In this document: positions 9,401 through 18,009 of the stretch, piece by piece
Layout of the letters: every line of letters begins with the position of its first letter
Numbering within the stretch: position 1 is the stretch's first letter
Source of the DNA: RGIG3178 sp963674495
Lineage (GTDB): Bacteria; Bacillota; Clostridia; Christensenellales; QAND01
Direction: 5' to 3'
Assembly: GCA_963674495.2 (NCBI GenBank)
Contig: CAXXLG010000001.1
Coordinates: 620,001-684,000, forward strand
DNA length: 64,000 nt
Translations under genes and position numbers: made by a program
The notes under the pieces: generated by a model
The model's input: only the letters and a program-made list of their open reading frames with translations
Database searches by the model: none
What the model was told of the DNA's origin: nothing

Positions 9401-10635
9401 ATTATTTTGCACAGGGGATCGCGGGCGTTAAGCGTACCACCGGTCAACACCCGGGCGGTTTGATCGTACTGCCAAAGGGATTGGATATTCATGATTTCAC
9501 ACCGTTGCAGCGTCCGGCGAATAAACAGGATAGCCCGACCGTTACCACGCACTTCGACTTCAACTCGTTGCATGATCGGTTGGTTAAGCTGGATATACTT
9601 GGACACGACAATCCCACCATGATCAGAAGGCTCTATGAATTCACCGGCATCGATCCGCTCACAGTGCCATTGGATGATCCGGACACGCTTTCGCTCTTTT
9701 GCGGTTGTGATGCGTTGGGCCTGGATGAAAAAACGTTCGGATATGCTACAGGTACGCTGGGCATACCGGAATTCGGAACTGGTTTTGTTATCGAAATGCT
9801 TGTGGAAACCAAACCGAAGACCATCGCAGAACTACTGCAGATCAGCGGCCTGTCCCACGGTACCGACGTATGGCTGGGCAACGCTCAAAATCTGATCCGA
9901 AGCGGCGTCGCTTCGCTTAATGAATGCATTTGCACGCGCGACAACATTATGAACTATCTGTTGTCTATGGACGTGGACCCGCGTATTTGTTTCAATACCA
10001 TGGAACGTGTAAGAAAAGGCAATGGACTGACAAGCGAAATGGAATCGGCCATGCACCGGGCAAACATTCCCGAATGGTTCATAGAAAGCTGCAAGAAGAT
10101 CAAGTACATGTTCCCCAAGGCACATGCCTCAGCCTACGTTTTATCTGCTCTACGCATTGGGTATTTCAAAGTGCATCATCCGTTGGCGTATTATGCAGCG
10201 TATTTTTCGGTGCGAGCGGAAGAAATAGATGCATGCAAGGTGTTGGGCGGTATTTCGCAATTGGAACGACATATCCAACAGATAGATAAAAAAGCGGGTG
10301 CATCCACAAGGGACGAAAAAGAACGCAACCATCTTTGTATTGCACGTGAGATGTTGTTGCGGGAGTTTTCGTTTTTACCGCCCAATCTGATGCAGTCGCA
10401 CATAAACCGATATGTGATCGAGGACGGTCAACTGCGCATGCCGTTGATGAGCGTGGCAGGCCTGGGAATAAGTGCGGCGCAAAGTGTGATAGATGCGCGC
10501 ATTGATGGGGATTTCTTTACCGTAGAGGATCTAAATCAACGCACGAAACTCAACGCCTCCATCATCGAAAAACTCAGGGAAATCGGAGCGTTAGGGGAAT
10601 TGCCAGATACGGCACAGATTTCTTTTTTCAGTTGA
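6433..10635 (+). CDS. polC: DNA polymerase III alpha subunit, PolC type
   Basis: Replicative polymerase of low-GC Gram-positives. The product of about 1400 residues contains, in order: an N-terminal domain, an OB fold (about 205-315), a PHP domain beginning ELHAHTKMSMDGL, and a DnaQ-like 3'-5' exonuclease inserted in it (DVETTGLSP near 391). It continues with the polymerase region with GSRGSVGSS near 845, a four-Cys zinc site, the catalytic PDIDLNFSGE near 927, and a C-terminal helix-hairpin-helix part. The start is uncertain. I chose the TTG overlapping the ispG stop; another TTG lies at 6445. The open frame extends further back into ispG, but that part is not PolC-like. Confidence 0.96.
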   Translation: MNESLNNDCPALIDRVVLHAPTNTLRVYAHTKQPLNYASYSAALRALYDSATALGDIPKEIMLQNELQSAEEIARFCMDALHDRLAGLVDEQSIMVLPESGIVSADLLCQRANMASDDLAALDGFISYFSVCFHSMTIRFNAPKDVAVKSDSEQNRVYRTVNASKKRRTKQKTKLLPGIKRKAILGAEFSARKLDAIADLSLESGTVAVMGRSLGCQSQATRQKDAFVMRLYLSDNQEAILVKWMASPGEEKKAMRYLKRGAQVAVKGQIRFDTRYSKENIIWAEQITWYDVPKRVDNAEKKRVELHAHTKMSMDGLADTVQLIDAAARFGHPAIAITDHGVVQAFPDAYMAAQKAKKNGNDIKLIYGVEAYLANDFAYEGPDAKTDEFVVVDVETTGLSPMHDELIEIGAVRVQNGEITDSFETFVKPKHPIPSEIVKLTGIDATMVRDAPLAEDALRALNEFIGKAPICAHNARFDISFLRNNGHKYGLEFENGVLDSLTLSRMLLPQISRHNLAALAKHFDVSLQKHHRAFEDAQATAHIVLALLNMTKAERMQQLNGIGKTKALPNYHVIVLVRNKQGLNALYRLVSASHLEHYYRRPVIPKSLLTKNREHLLIGSACEQGEVFRAVLSGEDELYLKSLAEFYDYLEIQPIENNRFLISDQRDGKYIENDEDLWRLNERVLTLGKQVGKSVVATGDLHFIDPEDECYRRILMAGQGFESMDAQPPLFFHTTDEMLAAFSRLGEDVAHQIVVEAPIRIANMIEDTFAPFPAGTCLPHEEGGGDLVMDIAKRGTMDLYGDPLPPQIARRLDKELSSIIKHGFEVLYLSAHRLVKKSMGDGYSVGSRGSVGSSLVALVMGISEINPLPPHYRCPHCHHVDFDVVDTGAKCGPDLPHRDCPVCGTQLIRDGFDIPFEVFLGFDGDKVPDIDLNFSGEYQERAFAYVEEMFGSQNVFRAGTVVGIKEKSAYGYVLKYLEEKQQSASRAQIDYFAQGIAGVKRTTGQHPGGLIVLPKGLDIHDFTPLQRPANKQDSPTVTTHFDFNSLHDRLVKLDILGHDNPTMIRRLYEFTGIDPLTVPLDDPDTLSLFCGCDALGLDEKTFGYATGTLGIPEFGTGFVIEMLVETKPKTIAELLQISGLSHGTDVWLGNAQNLIRSGVASLNECICTRDNIMNYLLSMDVDPRICFNTMERVRKGNGLTSEMESAMHRANIPEWFIESCKKIKYMFPKAHASAYVLSALRIGYFKVHHPLAYYAAYFSVRAEEIDACKVLGGISQLERHIQQIDKKAGASTRDEKERNHLCIAREMLLREFSFLPPNLMQSHINRYVIEDGQLRMPLMSVAGLGISAAQSVIDARIDGDFFTVEDLNQRTKLNASIIEKLREIGALGELPDTAQISFFS

Positions 10636-10813
10636 TGAAGAAGAATGGTCCCGTGTCAAGTGAAAGCACCGGTTGCCGTAGACAACGCCATCTTTCCAAA
10701 AGAAATGACGGGAAATTTCCAATCAACCGGTGGACAACTCCGCTCAAAGCATCAATGTCTTCAAAAAGCAAGGTATATCGGGCATTTTTACGCCACCAAT
10801 TAAGAATCAACAC
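10636..10813. other. Non-coding gap between polC and the rimP promoter
   Basis: About 180 bp without a convincing gene. A 61-codon frame (10632-10817) is basic, lacks an RBS and resembles nothing known to me. No clear polC terminator is visible, so read-through into the rimP operon is possible. Confidence 0.5.
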
Positions 10814-10842
10814 TTGAAATATCATTCGTAGTATGGTAATAT
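10814..10842 (+). promoter_or_regulatory. Sigma-A promoter of the rimP-nusA-infB operon
   Basis: TTGAAA (10814-10819), 17 bp, TAATAT (10837-10842). The spacing is ideal and it lies just upstream of the rimP leader. Transcription would start near 10849. Confidence 0.7.
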
Positions 10843-10865
10843 ATTTGGGCAAGCAGAAAGTGGTC

Positions 10866-10890
10866 GAGAGTGGGTTGTTCCCACTCTTTC
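10866..10890 (+). promoter_or_regulatory. rimP leader hairpin (putative attenuator)
   Basis: The sequence holds a stem of GAGTGGG and CCCACTC around a TTGTT loop, followed by a short TTTC run, 17 bp before rimP. Hairpin leaders upstream of rimP have been described in Firmicutes and proposed as attenuators of the nusA-infB operon. The T-run here is short, so termination strength is uncertain. Confidence 0.6.
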
Positions 10891-10906
10891 TACATGTGAA
10901 GGGCGG

Positions 10907-11380
10907 ATGAAACGGTTGTCAAAGACGACGGTTTTAATCGAGAATGCTATTGGACATACTGTGGAGAATATGGGCTATCGCATTGTTGACGTTGAGCTTG
11001 GTAAAGAAAGCGGTAACGAAGTACTGACTGTTACCATTACAAAGCCTGACGGCATCGGCTTGGACGATTGTGAAGCGGTGTCCCGTGCCATAGATCCGAT
11101 TATCGACGAATTGAACCCGATCAGCGATGCGTATTATCTATGCGTATCCTCGCCCGGGATAGACCGGCCGCTCAAGCGGCCATCCGATTACGTAGTCGCC
11201 ATTGGAAAAAGAGTGGAGATAAAACTGTTTCGTGCCATCAACGGTAAAAAGAAGTGGGTTGGCGTATTGACCGGTTTTGATGAGGATACCGATACCATGA
11301 CACTTCTGACGGACGACGAGAGTGAATATACATTTACACGGAAGGACACATCACGGGTTAAGCCCGTGGGCACGCTATAA
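10907..11380 (+). CDS. rimP: Ribosome maturation factor RimP
   Basis: A cytosolic factor needed for 30S subunit maturation. The 157-residue protein has the typical N-terminal alpha/beta domain (GYRIVDVELGKESG, LTVTITKPDGIGLDDC), the conserved YYLCVSSPGIDRPLKRPSDY motif and a C-terminal Sm-like domain. It is the first gene of the nusA-infB operon behind its own promoter and leader. The ATG follows GAAGGGCGG. Confidence 0.96.
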   Translation: MKRLSKTTVLIENAIGHTVENMGYRIVDVELGKESGNEVLTVTITKPDGIGLDDCEAVSRAIDPIIDELNPISDAYYLCVSSPGIDRPLKRPSDYVVAIGKRVEIKLFRAINGKKKWVGVLTGFDEDTDTMTLLTDDESEYTFTRKDTSRVKPVGTL

Positions 11381-11397
11381 AGTGAGGAGGCAACACG

Positions 11398-12549
11398 TTG
11401 CGCATCGAATTGATCGAAGCCATCAATGCTTTGGAACGAGAGAGGGGCATTGACCAGGATATTTTATATGAAGCCATAGAAGAGGCGTTATCCAAAGCAT
11501 ACCGGAATCATTATGCCACGGACGGACAGGTGCGCGCCGAGGTTGATCGTGAAACCGGTGAGTTTAAGGTGTTCTCGCAGAAAGAGGTCGTGTCCGACGA
11601 TAGTCCGATATCCGATACGATGTCCAGTATAACGCAATCCGAGGCCAAAAAATACGGCGAACATGAGGTTGGAGACGTTGTTGAAATCGATTCAACACCG
11701 AAATCATTTGGGCGCATCGCAGCGCAGACAGCCAAGCAGGTGTTGTTACAACGATTGAAAGAAGCGGAACGGGAACGGATGGTTAATGATTTCAACGGCA
11801 AACTGTATGAGATCATGACGGGCGTTGTGCAGCGCGTTGAAAACGGAAACGTATACGTTGAGCTTGGACGTTATGAGGGGCTTCTTCCCATCAGTGAACA
11901 GGTGGAGGCCGAGCGGTACCGCCATGGGGATAGGATAAAGGTATACATTCTCAAGGTGGATAAGGATGCCCGCGGCAAGGACACGCCTATCATCGTGTCC
12001 CGAAAGAACAGGGATATTATCAAACGTTTGTTTGAATTGGAAATACCGGAGGTTATGGACGGCATCGTACAGATCAAGGCGATTTCACGCGAACCCGGCG
12101 TGAGAAGCAAAGTTGCGGTCTATTCGACCGACCCACAGGTGGATCCCGTTGGGAGCTGCGTAGGACCAAAGGGCAGCCGTGTCGAACGCGTTGTGGACGA
12201 ATTGCAGGGTGAAAAAATTGACATCATTGCTTGGAGCGCGGATCCCATCGAATTTATCGCCAACAGCCTTAGCGCCGCCAAGGTCATCATGGTTCAAATC
12301 AATGAGGAAGAACGGGCAGCCAAAGTCGTAGTTCCTGATCATCAGCTTTCCCTTGCCATAGGCATGCGCGGCATCAACGCCAAGCTAGCCGCACGGTTAA
12401 CCGGATGGAAAACGGATATCAAAAGCCAAACACAGGCACAGGAAATGTACGATGAGCTCTTGGGGCGTGTGGAAGAAGAGATGAATGCGATGGATGATTT
12501 TGACGAGGATGACGATCTGATTGTAGACGATATTACGGAGAACGAATAG
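11398..12549 (+). CDS. nusA: Transcription termination/antitermination factor NusA
   Basis: An RNA polymerase-associated factor controlling pausing and termination. The 383-residue protein starts with TTG behind GAGGAGG. It has the N-terminal RNAP-binding domain (ALERERGIDQDILYEAIEEAL), an S1 domain (about 133-200) and two KH domains (VGPKGSRVERVVDELQGEKID; LAIGMRGINAKLAARLTGW). The acidic C-terminal tail is short, as in other Gram-positives that lack the E. coli AR repeats. Confidence 0.97.
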   Translation: MRIELIEAINALERERGIDQDILYEAIEEALSKAYRNHYATDGQVRAEVDRETGEFKVFSQKEVVSDDSPISDTMSSITQSEAKKYGEHEVGDVVEIDSTPKSFGRIAAQTAKQVLLQRLKEAERERMVNDFNGKLYEIMTGVVQRVENGNVYVELGRYEGLLPISEQVEAERYRHGDRIKVYILKVDKDARGKDTPIIVSRKNRDIIKRLFELEIPEVMDGIVQIKAISREPGVRSKVAVYSTDPQVDPVGSCVGPKGSRVERVVDELQGEKIDIIAWSADPIEFIANSLSAAKVIMVQINEEERAAKVVVPDHQLSLAIGMRGINAKLAARLTGWKTDIKSQTQAQEMYDELLGRVEEEMNAMDDFDEDDDLIVDDITENE

Positions 12550-12550
12550 A

Positions 12551-12814
12551 ATGAAGCAAAGAAAGGTCCCCATGCGCATGTGCATCGGCTGCAAGCAGAT
12601 GAAACCAAAGGTTGAATTGCTGCGCGTGGTCATACCCAGGGAAGGGCATATGATGATGGATCCAAGCGGCAAGCAAAACGGGCGTGGCGCGTATGTTTGT
12701 CTGGATGAGAAATGCCTGTTGGCGGCACAACGCAACAAGTCCGTGCGTCTGGACGCGCAAACAGTACAATCCATCCAAAAAGAAATTACGAAGAGGTTAC
12801 ATGGAGAAAATTAA
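12551..12814 (+). CDS. rnpM: YlxR/RnpM family RNA-binding protein (DUF448)
   Basis: An 87-residue protein with the family motifs RMCIGCKQMKPKVELLRVV and NGRGAYVCLDEKCL. YlxR of B. subtilis (RnpM) has been reported to bind RNase P RNA and modulate its activity; the role here is inferred from family and position. It follows nusA by one base and overlaps the L7Ae-like gene, the standard nusA-ylxR-ylxQ-infB order. Confidence 0.93.
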   Translation: MKQRKVPMRMCIGCKQMKPKVELLRVVIPREGHMMMDPSGKQNGRGAYVCLDEKCLLAAQRNKSVRLDAQTVQSIQKEITKRLHGEN

Positions 12815-13118
12815 CAATTACATCGGCTTAGCAGCGCGTGCGCGGCGAATTGCCGTGGGTGCACAGGCGGTGGAAACAGCGGTACGAAACGGCAGCGCAC
12901 GAATCGTATTCGTTGACAAGAGCAGTTCGGAAAACTCACAAAAAAAATATATGGACATGTGCCGTCATTATCGGATATCTTGTTATGTGACGGTGGATCC
13001 GTGCTTTGCAGCCGGCAAACCCGGTCGCAAATGTTTAGCCATATGCGATGCAGGATTTGCACAGCAAATCGAAAAGAATATCATGAGTTCGACACACGTA
13101 TCAGGGGGTAGAGGATGA
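12801..13118 (+). CDS. L7Ae-family ribosomal/K-turn-binding protein (YlxQ-like)
   Basis: A 105-residue protein starting with ATG inside the end of the previous gene. Its N-terminus (NNYIGLAARARRIAVGAQAV) and SARIVFVDKSSSENSQKKY match the L7Ae/L30e fold that binds kink-turn RNA. It lies between ylxR and infB and overlaps the infB start by ATGA, as YlxQ does in other Firmicutes. The longer upstream frame is the ylxR region read in another phase and was not used. Confidence 0.88.
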   Translation: MEKINNYIGLAARARRIAVGAQAVETAVRNGSARIVFVDKSSSENSQKKYMDMCRHYRISCYVTVDPCFAAGKPGRKCLAICDAGFAQQIEKNIMSSTHVSGGRG

Positions 13119-15796
13119 CGCAGAACATCTCAAAAATGAAAATCAACGAAGTCGCAAAAGCCGTACTGCAAAGTAGCGTGGAAAGCATTGATGCCATCAA
13201 AAGCATGCAGAGCGATATGACGGCACAGATGGAATCGATTCGCCGACTTGAAAGCGAATTGGTTCGCCGCGCGCGCGAAGAGGCTGAAAAAGCAAATACG
13301 GTAAAGCGCGATACTGAGGAAACTGCGGTAGAACCTGCTACGGAAGAATTGTCCGCACAGTCCACTCAATCCCCCCAAGCTGAACAACAGCTATTTGAAT
13401 CCGATGCTCAACCTGAGCCTTTGTCGGAACAGACGGGTGATCACTCCGCACAAACCGAAATAACGGAGGAACCAAAGACAGAAACGAAAGTGGATGCGTC
13501 TGGTGCAAACACAAGGGTAAAACAGGGCGCGACAACAACCGTTAGGTTTGAACGGCCGGCTGAGCGCTTGGCGCGCAAGAAGGGAACCGCGCTTCGCGAT
13601 GACGCAGCGATAAGAAATGCGCAGCGTCCAAACCGCCCGGCACCGAGCAATCGTCCGCAGCGCCCAAGTCAAACCGCAAGCCCGGGAGAACGGAGCCAAC
13701 GCCCCTCTGCAACACGCACTGGAGACTCTCGTCCAGGTTCATATACAACACAGCGCAACGCAGCGCGTCCCACGCAGCCAGGTGCGCGTAAAAGCAATAC
13801 GAGTACGGCACCACTTGCCGCCGATATTCCGCGCAAGGCGAAAGCAAGCAATTACGATCCGAAGAAATCGAGCTATGTCCGCGTTTTTGATTCGGAGAAG
13901 AAATCAAAAAGCCGCAAAGCTCTTGAACGCGAGCGTGCCGCACTGTTGAAGGCCCAGGACTACGACGGCAGTGCCTATGGTCGGCGCCGCAAAAAGCGCA
14001 AGCCATCATCCATGATATCCAAACCGGAACCGATTCGCATCGAGAAAGCTGTGATCACCGGCGAAACCGTTACCATAAAGACGTTGGCGGACCGCATTGG
14101 AAAACCGGCAAGCGACATCATTAAAAAACTGATGATGCTGGGCATCATCGTTACCATAAACCATGAAATCGAATATGAAACAGCTGCTCTTGTTGCGAGC
14201 GATTTCGGAATCGAGCTGGATCTAAAGATCGAGAAGACGGCGGAGGATTCGCTTGTCGAAGTGGATGCCGACGAGCAGGATGAAGATATGATCAAACGCC
14301 CACCAGTGGTTACGATTATGGGACATGTCGATCATGGTAAAACCTCGCTGTTGGATAAGATCCGTTCCACACGCGTGACAGAAGCAGAAGCGGGCGGCAT
14401 CACCCAGCACATCGGGGCATACCGCGTATTCTACAACGATCAAAGCATCACTTTTTTGGATACACCCGGACATGAAGCGTTTACCGCTATGCGTGCCCGC
14501 GGCGCACAGGTAACCGATGCCGTTGTACTTGTCGTGGCTGCGGACGACGGCGTTATGCCACAGACCGTAGAAGCTATCAACCACGCAAAGGCTGCCAATG
14601 TTCCCATAATTGTGGCCATCAACAAGATGGATCTGCCCAATTCAAATCCCGAGCGTGTTACACAGGAGTTGACGGAGCACGGGCTAGTTTGGGACGAATG
14701 GGGCGGCGATACGGTGATCATCAAGGTGTCCGCCAAAACCGGAGATGGCATTGATGAGTTGTTGGAGATGATTATTTTAGTATCCGACGTTCTCGAATTG
14801 AAAGCTAGCCCGGATCGTGCCGCAAAAGGCGCCATCGTGGAAGCGAAGCTGGATAAGGGACGTGGGCCGGTTGCGACCGTATTGGTGCAAAACGGTACGC
14901 TCAAAGTCGGACAGACCGTTGTTGCCGGAACATCCAGCGGCAGAATCCGCGCAATGTTGGATGATGCGGGCCGTAAAGTGGAAGAGGCTGGTCCAAGTAT
15001 GCCGGTAGAGGTGCTTGGATTCGACTATGTCCCATCCGCTGGCGACATTCTCTACGAGGTAGAGGACACTGGTTTGACCAGACAAATCATCGAAGAACGC
15101 AAAAATAAGATCAAGAGTGAGCAGATGAAAATGACCGCGCGCGTAACGCTTGACGACCTGTATGAACAGATTAAAGAAGGGCAGGTCAAGGATCTTAACG
15201 TCATCGTCAAGGCGGATGTACAAGGCTCCGTGGAAGCGGTACGCTCGTCGCTTGAAAAGCTATCCAACGAGCATGTGCGTGTCCATTGCATTCACGGTGG
15301 AGCGGGATCCATTATCGTTACCGACGTGATGTTGGCGAGTGCATCAAATGCCATTATCATTGGTTTTAACGTAAGGCCAGACGGTCCGGCGCGTATTGCA
15401 GCAGACAGAGAGGGCGTGGATATACGCCTGTATCGCGTGATATACAACGCAATTGAAGACATAGAAAAAGCGATGAAGGGCATGTTGGAGCCCGTATTCG
15501 AAGAGGTTATCCTTGGCCGTGCAGAGGTGCGCGAACTGTATAAGGTATCCGCAATCGGTACGATTGCAGGGTGCATGGTTCAAGACGGAAAGATCATGCG
15601 CAATGCCGATATACGGCTGTTACGCGACAATGTTGTGGTCTTCGAAGGACGGCTTGCCTCGCTCAAACGGTTTAAGGACGATGCCCGTGAAGTGGTGTCA
15701 GGCTATGAATGCGGACTGAGCTTACAGAATTTCAACGACATTAAGAAAGGCGACGTCATCGAAGCCTTTACACAAGAAGAAGTGAAGCAGGTATAG
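13115..15796 (+). CDS. infB: Translation initiation factor IF-2
   Basis: The GTPase that places fMet-tRNA on the 30S subunit. The 893-residue protein has an N-terminal coiled and low-complexity half (Ala/Glu/Gln-rich, then Arg/Pro/Ser-rich at about 130-225) and the IF2_N fold at about 310-380. The GTPase domain follows, with GHVDHGKTSLLDK (about 403), DTPGHEAFTAMRARG (about 449) and NKMDLP (about 503), and then domains II-IV. It starts with ATG overlapping the preceding gene. Confidence 0.97.
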   Translation: MTQNISKMKINEVAKAVLQSSVESIDAIKSMQSDMTAQMESIRRLESELVRRAREEAEKANTVKRDTEETAVEPATEELSAQSTQSPQAEQQLFESDAQPEPLSEQTGDHSAQTEITEEPKTETKVDASGANTRVKQGATTTVRFERPAERLARKKGTALRDDAAIRNAQRPNRPAPSNRPQRPSQTASPGERSQRPSATRTGDSRPGSYTTQRNAARPTQPGARKSNTSTAPLAADIPRKAKASNYDPKKSSYVRVFDSEKKSKSRKALERERAALLKAQDYDGSAYGRRRKKRKPSSMISKPEPIRIEKAVITGETVTIKTLADRIGKPASDIIKKLMMLGIIVTINHEIEYETAALVASDFGIELDLKIEKTAEDSLVEVDADEQDEDMIKRPPVVTIMGHVDHGKTSLLDKIRSTRVTEAEAGGITQHIGAYRVFYNDQSITFLDTPGHEAFTAMRARGAQVTDAVVLVVAADDGVMPQTVEAINHAKAANVPIIVAINKMDLPNSNPERVTQELTEHGLVWDEWGGDTVIIKVSAKTGDGIDELLEMIILVSDVLELKASPDRAAKGAIVEAKLDKGRGPVATVLVQNGTLKVGQTVVAGTSSGRIRAMLDDAGRKVEEAGPSMPVEVLGFDYVPSAGDILYEVEDTGLTRQIIEERKNKIKSEQMKMTARVTLDDLYEQIKEGQVKDLNVIVKADVQGSVEAVRSSLEKLSNEHVRVHCIHGGAGSIIVTDVMLASASNAIIIGFNVRPDGPARIAADREGVDIRLYRVIYNAIEDIEKAMKGMLEPVFEEVILGRAEVRELYKVSAIGTIAGCMVQDGKIMRNADIRLLRDNVVVFEGRLASLKRFKDDAREVVSGYECGLSLQNFNDIKKGDVIEAFTQEEVKQV

Positions 15797-15798
15797 GT

Positions 15799-16164
15799 AT
15801 GGCAAACATTCGTTCGCAACGCATCAACGAGGAATTCCGTCGAGAGATTGAAGATATCCTTTCCCGTAGTATCAAGGACCCGGGTCTTACGGCTCTGGTC
15901 AGCGTGTTGCGTGTGGAAACAACGAGAGATCTTAGTAACGCCAAGGTGTATGTGAGCATTATGGGCACCGAGGTGGAAGTGCAAGACAGTCTCAAAGCGT
16001 TGCATCGAGCCGGAGGATTCATTCGCCGGGAATTGGCTTCACGCATCACGTTACGCCGTGTGCCGAATCTTGTGTTCGTAACGGATGACAGTATTGCCTA
16101 TGCTGTGGATATGGCGCAAAAAATTGCGCAGGTGGTTAAAGAAGATGAATCGAAATATACTTGA
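15799..16164 (+). CDS. rbfA: Ribosome-binding factor A
   Basis: A KH-fold 30S maturation factor that acts on the 5' end of 16S rRNA. The 121-residue product has RINEEFRREIEDILSRSIKDPG, the VSVLRVETTRDLSNAKVYVS core and the LRRVPNLVFVTDDSIAYAVDM tail. It starts 2 bp after infB, and its end overlaps nrnA by 20 bp. Confidence 0.96.
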   Translation: MANIRSQRINEEFRREIEDILSRSIKDPGLTALVSVLRVETTRDLSNAKVYVSIMGTEVEVQDSLKALHRAGGFIRRELASRITLRRVPNLVFVTDDSIAYAVDMAQKIAQVVKEDESKYT

Positions 16165-17116
16165 AAGCCTTGCTGTATTTCTTAAAGCGAACAATGACTA
16201 TGCCATCGTATGCCATGAAAATCCCGATGGCGATGCGCTGGGATCATTGTTCGCGTTGATGTTTGGCCTCAAAGGCTTGAGTAAGCGTGTTCAGGCTGTA
16301 TGCGTTGATGCGGTACCGTATAAATACAGTCGCATTGCCGGCATCGCAGCGTTGCGAAAACCGGATGAACTTCAACCGTTTTCCCATTTGATCTGTGTGG
16401 ATTGCGCAGACATCCATCGAACCGGATTGAGCGACGAAGTTTTAAAATCTGTACAAACGTTTGTCAACATCGATCATCATTCATCAAACGAAGGCTTTGG
16501 GCAGTATCATCTTTTATCTACGGACGCAGCGGCAACAGGTATTCTGATTTATGAGCTGCTAAACGCAATGGGCGTTTCCATTGAACCGCATATTGCCCAG
16601 AATTTATTGATTGCTATCTCGGCGGACACTGGACATTTTTCTCATGCAAACACAAACGCGCAGGCGCTATACGTTGCTTCAGAGTTGGTAGCACACGGCG
16701 CTCAGGCCAATACGGTTGCGCGGGAGATGTTTCAGGTCACAACGCTGGGTCGGGTGAAGCTGTTGGGTCGTGCCATACAGTCACTTGAATTGCACTGCAA
16801 TGGCAAAGCGGCGTTGATGTGTCTGTCCTTACAGGATTTTGAGGATTCAAAAGCAACGATGGCGGATGTTGAAGGCATTATCGATATGGCACGCAACATT
16901 GAATCGGTACAGGTGTCTGCACTGATACGCCAAACGGACGAGGAACATGTTAAGGTCAGCCTTCGATCCACGGATGATGTGGATGTAAGCCTTATCGCAG
17001 CTGAATATTCAGGCGGCGGCCATATGCGAGCTGCGGGGTTTTCCATTGACATGTCGCTTTGTGATGCCAAAAAACTTTTGATTACCATGTTGGAAAAATT
17101 AAAATGCAAAGCATGA
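16145..17116 (+). CDS. nrnA: Bifunctional oligoribonuclease/PAP phosphatase NrnA (DHH family)
   Basis: Degrades nano-RNAs and dephosphorylates pAp. The 323-residue protein has the DHH phosphoesterase motifs HENPDGDALGSL, DCAD and NIDHHSSNEGFG (near 108), and the DHHA1 substrate domain with GGGHMRAAGFSI near the C-terminus (near 290). The ATG at 16145 lies in the rbfA 3' end and begins the family N-terminus (ILESLAVFLK). It is placed between rbfA and truB as in many Firmicutes. Confidence 0.95.
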   Translation: MNRNILESLAVFLKANNDYAIVCHENPDGDALGSLFALMFGLKGLSKRVQAVCVDAVPYKYSRIAGIAALRKPDELQPFSHLICVDCADIHRTGLSDEVLKSVQTFVNIDHHSSNEGFGQYHLLSTDAAATGILIYELLNAMGVSIEPHIAQNLLIAISADTGHFSHANTNAQALYVASELVAHGAQANTVAREMFQVTTLGRVKLLGRAIQSLELHCNGKAALMCLSLQDFEDSKATMADVEGIIDMARNIESVQVSALIRQTDEEHVKVSLRSTDDVDVSLIAAEYSGGGHMRAAGFSIDMSLCDAKKLLITMLEKLKCKA

Positions 17117-18009
17117 ACGGCATACTGAATGTTCTCAAGCCAAGCGATATGTCATCTCAACAGGTTATCCATGCGCTCAAGCGCATAATGTTTGTTCGAA
17201 AAGCAGGACACGGTGGTACGCTGGATCCGGCAGCGGCGGGCGTACTGCCTCTTTTTTTGGGATACGCAACACGATTGGCGGAGTATGCCATGGACGGTGA
17301 TAAGGAATATATCGCCCAGGTGCAATTCGGGATTTCTACGGATACACAGGATGCGCAGGGCAAAGTCGTTGCAACCAGCGACCGGGTTATAGAATATGCT
17401 GAGATGCAGTCGCTGATAGATTCCATTCCGGCCGTAATATGGCAGCAGCCGCCCGCTTATTCCGCCATCAAGATAAATGGGCGGAAGATGGTAAACCTCG
17501 CGCGAAAGGGTATTACGTGCGAAATACCACGAAGACAGGTATACATCCATGACAAAGAGCTGGTGTGTCAACTGTCTCAAAATGCGTATTTGATTCGCAT
17601 TCGATGTTCGAAGGGTACATACATCCGTACGATCTGCCATGATCTTGGGATTGAGACCGGTGCTTACGCACATTGCAGTTTTCTGCTACGCACCAAAAGC
17701 GGGCCGTTTTTGCTTCGAGACGCCGTCACGCTGGAACAAATTTCGCAAGCCGTACAGAGGGGTACGATAGCCGATTTGGTGCTCCCGATGGGTTTGGCCG
17801 TAATGCATCTGGATCGTATCGTGCTCGATGACGAGGAATATAAAGCGATATCTGTGGGACAAGCTATAGCAGAGAAGATTCCCGAGCAACAACCGGACAG
17901 GAAAAGAATCTGCGCTTTGTGGTATCGGGATGAATTTGTTGGAATCGGGACGCACGCAGGGGCAATTATAAAACCGAAGAAGGTTTTTTGTGGGGAGCGA
18001 GATATTTGA
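17113..18009 (+). CDS. truB: tRNA pseudouridine(55) synthase
   Basis: Makes pseudouridine at position 55 in the T-loop of tRNAs. The protein (298 residues from the ATG overlapping the nrnA stop) begins with the family start NGILNVLKPSDMSS and has the catalytic GGTLDPAAAGVLP with Asp38. It continues with the GDKEYIAQV and GTYIRTICHDLG motifs and a C-terminal extension. An ATG three codons earlier is also possible. It ends in a TTGA overlap with ribF. Confidence 0.96.
   Translation: MNGILNVLKPSDMSSQQVIHALKRIMFVRKAGHGGTLDPAAAGVLPLFLGYATRLAEYAMDGDKEYIAQVQFGISTDTQDAQGKVVATSDRVIEYAEMQSLIDSIPAVIWQQPPAYSAIKINGRKMVNLARKGITCEIPRRQVYIHDKELVCQLSQNAYLIRIRCSKGTYIRTICHDLGIETGAYAHCSFLLRTKSGPFLLRDAVTLEQISQAVQRGTIADLVLPMGLAVMHLDRIVLDDEEYKAISVGQAIAEKIPEQQPDRKRICALWYRDEFVGIGTHAGAIIKPKKVFCGERDI

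Noticed and set aside
10632..10817. 61-codon frame after polC
   Set aside because: No ribosome binding site, biased basic composition, and it runs into the rimP promoter.
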